Below are positions 5,659 to 7,450 of a stretch of DNA of 7,450 nt, piece by piece (positions within the stretch are counted from its first letter, which is position 1; each line of letters starts with the position of its first letter). This DNA comes from Candidatus Rifleibacteriota bacterium (GTDB lineage Bacteria; UBP17; UBA6191; JACPRK01): assembly GCA_016213865.1 (NCBI GenBank), contig JACQZL010000323.1, forward strand, positions 1 to 7,450. Direction: 5' to 3'. The notes beneath the pieces are model-generated. The model was not told where the DNA came from, made no database searches, and worked only from the letters and a program-made list of their open reading frames with translations. The position numbers were made by a program, and so were the translations under genes.

Positions 5659-6840
5659 ATGCTTCAATCGATGGCGCGTATCGCTGGGGTGGCGGGTTGT
5701 ACCGTATCACTCCTCGCAACTCTCCCTCCTGCCGAAGTCGGCTCCCAGAAAGACCTTCGACCGCGTGCGGCCATCTCCTCGATGTGGCAGGGGTCCGCGG
5801 CCGGCATGAAAGCTCCGATCCGGATCGCCTCCGATTCGGACGTCCGCCCCGCTCTCTGCTCGGTCACGGAGTTTGCGTTCGATTCCGGCTCCAAAGAGTT
5901 CCTCTCCGACGAAGTCCTCCTGCGCAGTCTGCCCGATGAAGACCTGGGCGAAGAGGCGTGTTTTGCGTTGGAAGGCTATGTCACCTCCGGTGGCGATACG
6001 GTCGCCAGCCTGGCCGGCCGCTACGGGCTGGATGGCGATGCCCTCAGCGTTCTCAACGGCGTCGCCGCTGATGCGGCCCTTCCCGCCGGCACTCGAGTCA
6101 CCCTTTACCGGGGTGACTTCGTCATTTATGCGGCCGAGAGCGGCGAGTCGCTCGACGATATCGCCCGAAAATTCGGCACGGATGCTCTGCTCTTGACCGT
6201 CTGCAACCACTGCAAGTCGACCACGATGGATGGCGGCGAGCGCCTGTTCATCCCTCAGGGTATTCTCGAGCGCGCCGGCGAGGCCGCAATCGAGGATTCT
6301 CCGGCCAGCGACATCGTCATCGCACCCCAGCCGGACAAGTCCTCCAGTCTGGCCCAGGCCGAGAAGCCCTCCCGGTCGGCTCGCTCCCGCAAGAACCGCT
6401 CGAGACGCCACGAGAAGGTCCTCAACTTCGCCGAGGGCGGCCCCTCCGCCATCGCCGGCCAGATGATGTGGCCCACTCAGGGAAAGGTCACTTCCCGATT
6501 CGGCTGGCGCCACCACCCGATCCTCAACCGGATGCGCTTTCACTGTGGGGTCGACATCTCGGCGCCCGCGGGTTCGCCAATCCGCGCCGTGGCTCCGGGC
6601 CGCGTCATCTTCACCGGCTGGCATGGGGCATCGGGCCGCACCGTCGTCGTTCGTCACGCCAACAACCTCATCTCGCTGTACGCTCATTGCTCCTCCATCC
6701 AGGCCCACGTCGGCGAGACCGTCTCCGTGGGTGAGCCGATTGCTCGCGTGGGCAGCTCGGGTCGCGCCACCGGCAGTCACTTGCACTTCGCGATGGAGCG
6801 AGGCAAGACCCCGGTCAATCCCCTCAAGTACCTGCGCTGA
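5659..6840 (+). CDS. Secreted LysM-LysM-M23 family metallopeptidase (murein endopeptidase-like)
   Basis: A 393-residue envelope protein expected to cut peptide cross-links in peptidoglycan, or to activate amidases as NlpD/EnvC do. An N-terminal signal-like stretch (MARIAGVAGCTVSLLATLPP from residue 5) gives export; the VAGC within it resembles a lipobox but is early. Two LysM domains bind glycan (107-150 and 154-199), then a basic Ser/Arg/Lys linker (about 220-255). The M23 (LytM/lysostaphin) domain spans about 275-393. Zinc and catalytic residues are all present: H295 and D299 in HCGVD, H343 in YAH, and H374/H376 in HLH. It therefore looks enzymatically active, unlike the degenerate NlpD/EnvC activators. 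Cysteines directly follow H295 and H343, and the second LysM carries CNHC (182-185). The ATG at 5635 would add eight residues. It is preceded by a strong promoter and followed 17 nt later by smpB. Confidence 0.92.
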   Translation: MLQSMARIAGVAGCTVSLLATLPPAEVGSQKDLRPRAAISSMWQGSAAGMKAPIRIASDSDVRPALCSVTEFAFDSGSKEFLSDEVLLRSLPDEDLGEEACFALEGYVTSGGDTVASLAGRYGLDGDALSVLNGVAADAALPAGTRVTLYRGDFVIYAAESGESLDDIARKFGTDALLLTVCNHCKSTTMDGGERLFIPQGILERAGEAAIEDSPASDIVIAPQPDKSSSLAQAEKPSRSARSRKNRSRRHEKVLNFAEGGPSAIAGQMMWPTQGKVTSRFGWRHHPILNRMRFHCGVDISAPAGSPIRAVAPGRVIFTGWHGASGRTVVVRHANNLISLYAHCSSIQAHVGETVSVGEPIARVGSSGRATGSHLHFAMERGKTPVNPLKYLR

Positions 6841-6857
6841 TCGGGCGCCCCTTCATC

Positions 6858-7325
6858 GTGGCCCAGAAGGACACGTCCGGTTTCAGTATCCGCAACAAGC
6901 GGGCCTGGGTCGAGTTCCACATCCTCGAGAAGTTCGAGGCCGGTCTCGAGTTGACGGGGACCGAGACCAAGTCGCTGCGCAGCCGCAATTGCAGCTTCAC
7001 CGACGCCTACGTCACTATTCGGGGCAGCCAGGCGTTCGTCGAGAACCTCCACATCGGCGAGTACTCCTTCGCCGGCCGGTTCAACCACGATCCCAAGCGG
7101 CGCCGGAGGCTGCTCCTGCACCGCAGCGAGCTGCGCAGCCTCATCGGCAAGATCCAGCGCCAGGGTCTCACCCTCGTGCCGCTCGCCATCTACCCGAAGG
7201 GGCGCTGGCTCAAGCTCGAGATCGGCCTGGCCAAGGGCAAGAAGCACTACGACAAGCGCGAGGACCTCGCCAAGCGCGACAGCGACCGCGAAGTCCGCCG
7301 GGCGCTCAAGGTGAGCCGCAAGTAG
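6858..7325 (+). CDS. smpB: SsrA-binding protein SmpB
   Basis: A 155-residue partner of tmRNA in trans-translation; it carries tmRNA to stalled ribosomes and mimics the missing codon-anticodon stem. Family signatures run in order: NKRAWVEFHILEKFEAG (13-29), LTGTETKSLR (32-41), FTDAYV (47-52), NLHIGEY, RFNHDPKRRRRLLLH (74-88), LIGKIQRQGLTLVPLAIY (95-112), and the basic tail GLAKGKKHYDKREDLAKRD (123-141) that becomes helical in the decoding centre. The length is normal. The GTG start matches the family N-terminus. No Shine-Dalgarno is visible, so translation may be coupled to the M23 gene ending 17 nt upstream. The usual NRKARHDY motif reads NKRAWVEF, so the common His is Val. No tmRNA gene is recognised in the 125 bases downstream. 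Confidence 0.96.
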   Translation: MAQKDTSGFSIRNKRAWVEFHILEKFEAGLELTGTETKSLRSRNCSFTDAYVTIRGSQAFVENLHIGEYSFAGRFNHDPKRRRRLLLHRSELRSLIGKIQRQGLTLVPLAIYPKGRWLKLEIGLAKGKKHYDKREDLAKRDSDREVRRALKVSRK

Positions 7326-7450
7326 GGGGGGAAGCAAGCATCGTTCCCCACTGGCGGTACAAGAGTTGTGCGCGCGCCCTCTTCGATGCTACGGTACAAC
7401 GCTGGTCCTGAGTAGAGGGCCGGTCGGGTTCCGAGGGTCTTTTTCGGGAG
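7326..7450. other. Region downstream of smpB, weak signals only
   Basis: Three bases after the smpB stop, GGGGAA (7328-7333) and TTCCCC (7344-7349) form a 6-bp hairpin with a 10-nt loop, without a T-tract. An 8-nt direct repeat CGGTACAA occurs at 7355-7362 and 7392-7399. TTGTGC (7366-7371) and TACGGT (7390-7395), 18 nt apart, could be a poor promoter for a gene beyond the window. Near the edge, TCGG-GTT-CCGA and then TTTTT (from about 7440) is a weak terminator-like arrangement. None is secure. Confidence 0.3.

Noticed and set aside
5707..6786. A minus-strand frame of 359 codons opposite the M23 peptidase
   Set aside because: Antisense of a gene with a full zinc motif set; no domain or ribosome site.
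7326..7450. ssrA (tmRNA) downstream of smpB
   Set aside because: The two genes are often close, but no tmRNA 5' acceptor-like start or tag-reading frame is visible here.

Overview
This is a high-GC bacterial window with six protein-coding genes and no recognisable rRNA, tRNA or CRISPR array. The gene set is a type IV pilus retraction ATPase, glycogen debranching, a LysM/M23 envelope peptidase and SmpB. With intergenic palindromic repeats of a kind common in environmental genomes, this suggests a diderm, glycogen-storing environmental bacterium, perhaps of the Myxococcota/Deltaproteobacteria or Planctomycetota type. The phylum is inference; nothing in the window fixes it.

Left part (1-2365): pilT on the minus strand, cut by the left window edge, is divergent from a plus-strand HEAT-repeat gene. 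The roughly 237 bp between them hold several short palindromes and hairpins. The HEAT protein has an unusual C-terminal half with an internal tandem duplication and a recurring short acidic motif.

Middle (2366-5225): the HEAT gene converges on a minus-strand pair. The pair is a glycogen debranching enzyme (GDE, amylo-alpha-1,6-glucosidase type) followed 90 nt downstream by a small stand-alone cyclic-nucleotide-binding protein that keeps the phosphate-binding Glu and Arg. The convergent gap holds a large, nearly perfect GC-rich palindrome.

Right part (5226-7450): about 430 bp without a gene contain overlapping hairpins in the GDE leader, a degenerate CACGAAG-type inverted repeat, and a strong sigma70-like promoter embedded in a long dyad. 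That promoter probably drives a secreted LysM-LysM-M23 peptidase gene and smpB, which starts 17 nt after it. The last 125 bp contain only weak signals; no ssrA (tmRNA) start is visible.

I see no multi-gene defence, CRISPR, phage or secondary-metabolite system. The best candidates for something undescribed are the GDE plus cyclic-nucleotide-sensor pair, the HEAT protein with its duplicated tail next to pilT, and the promoter-centred dyad.
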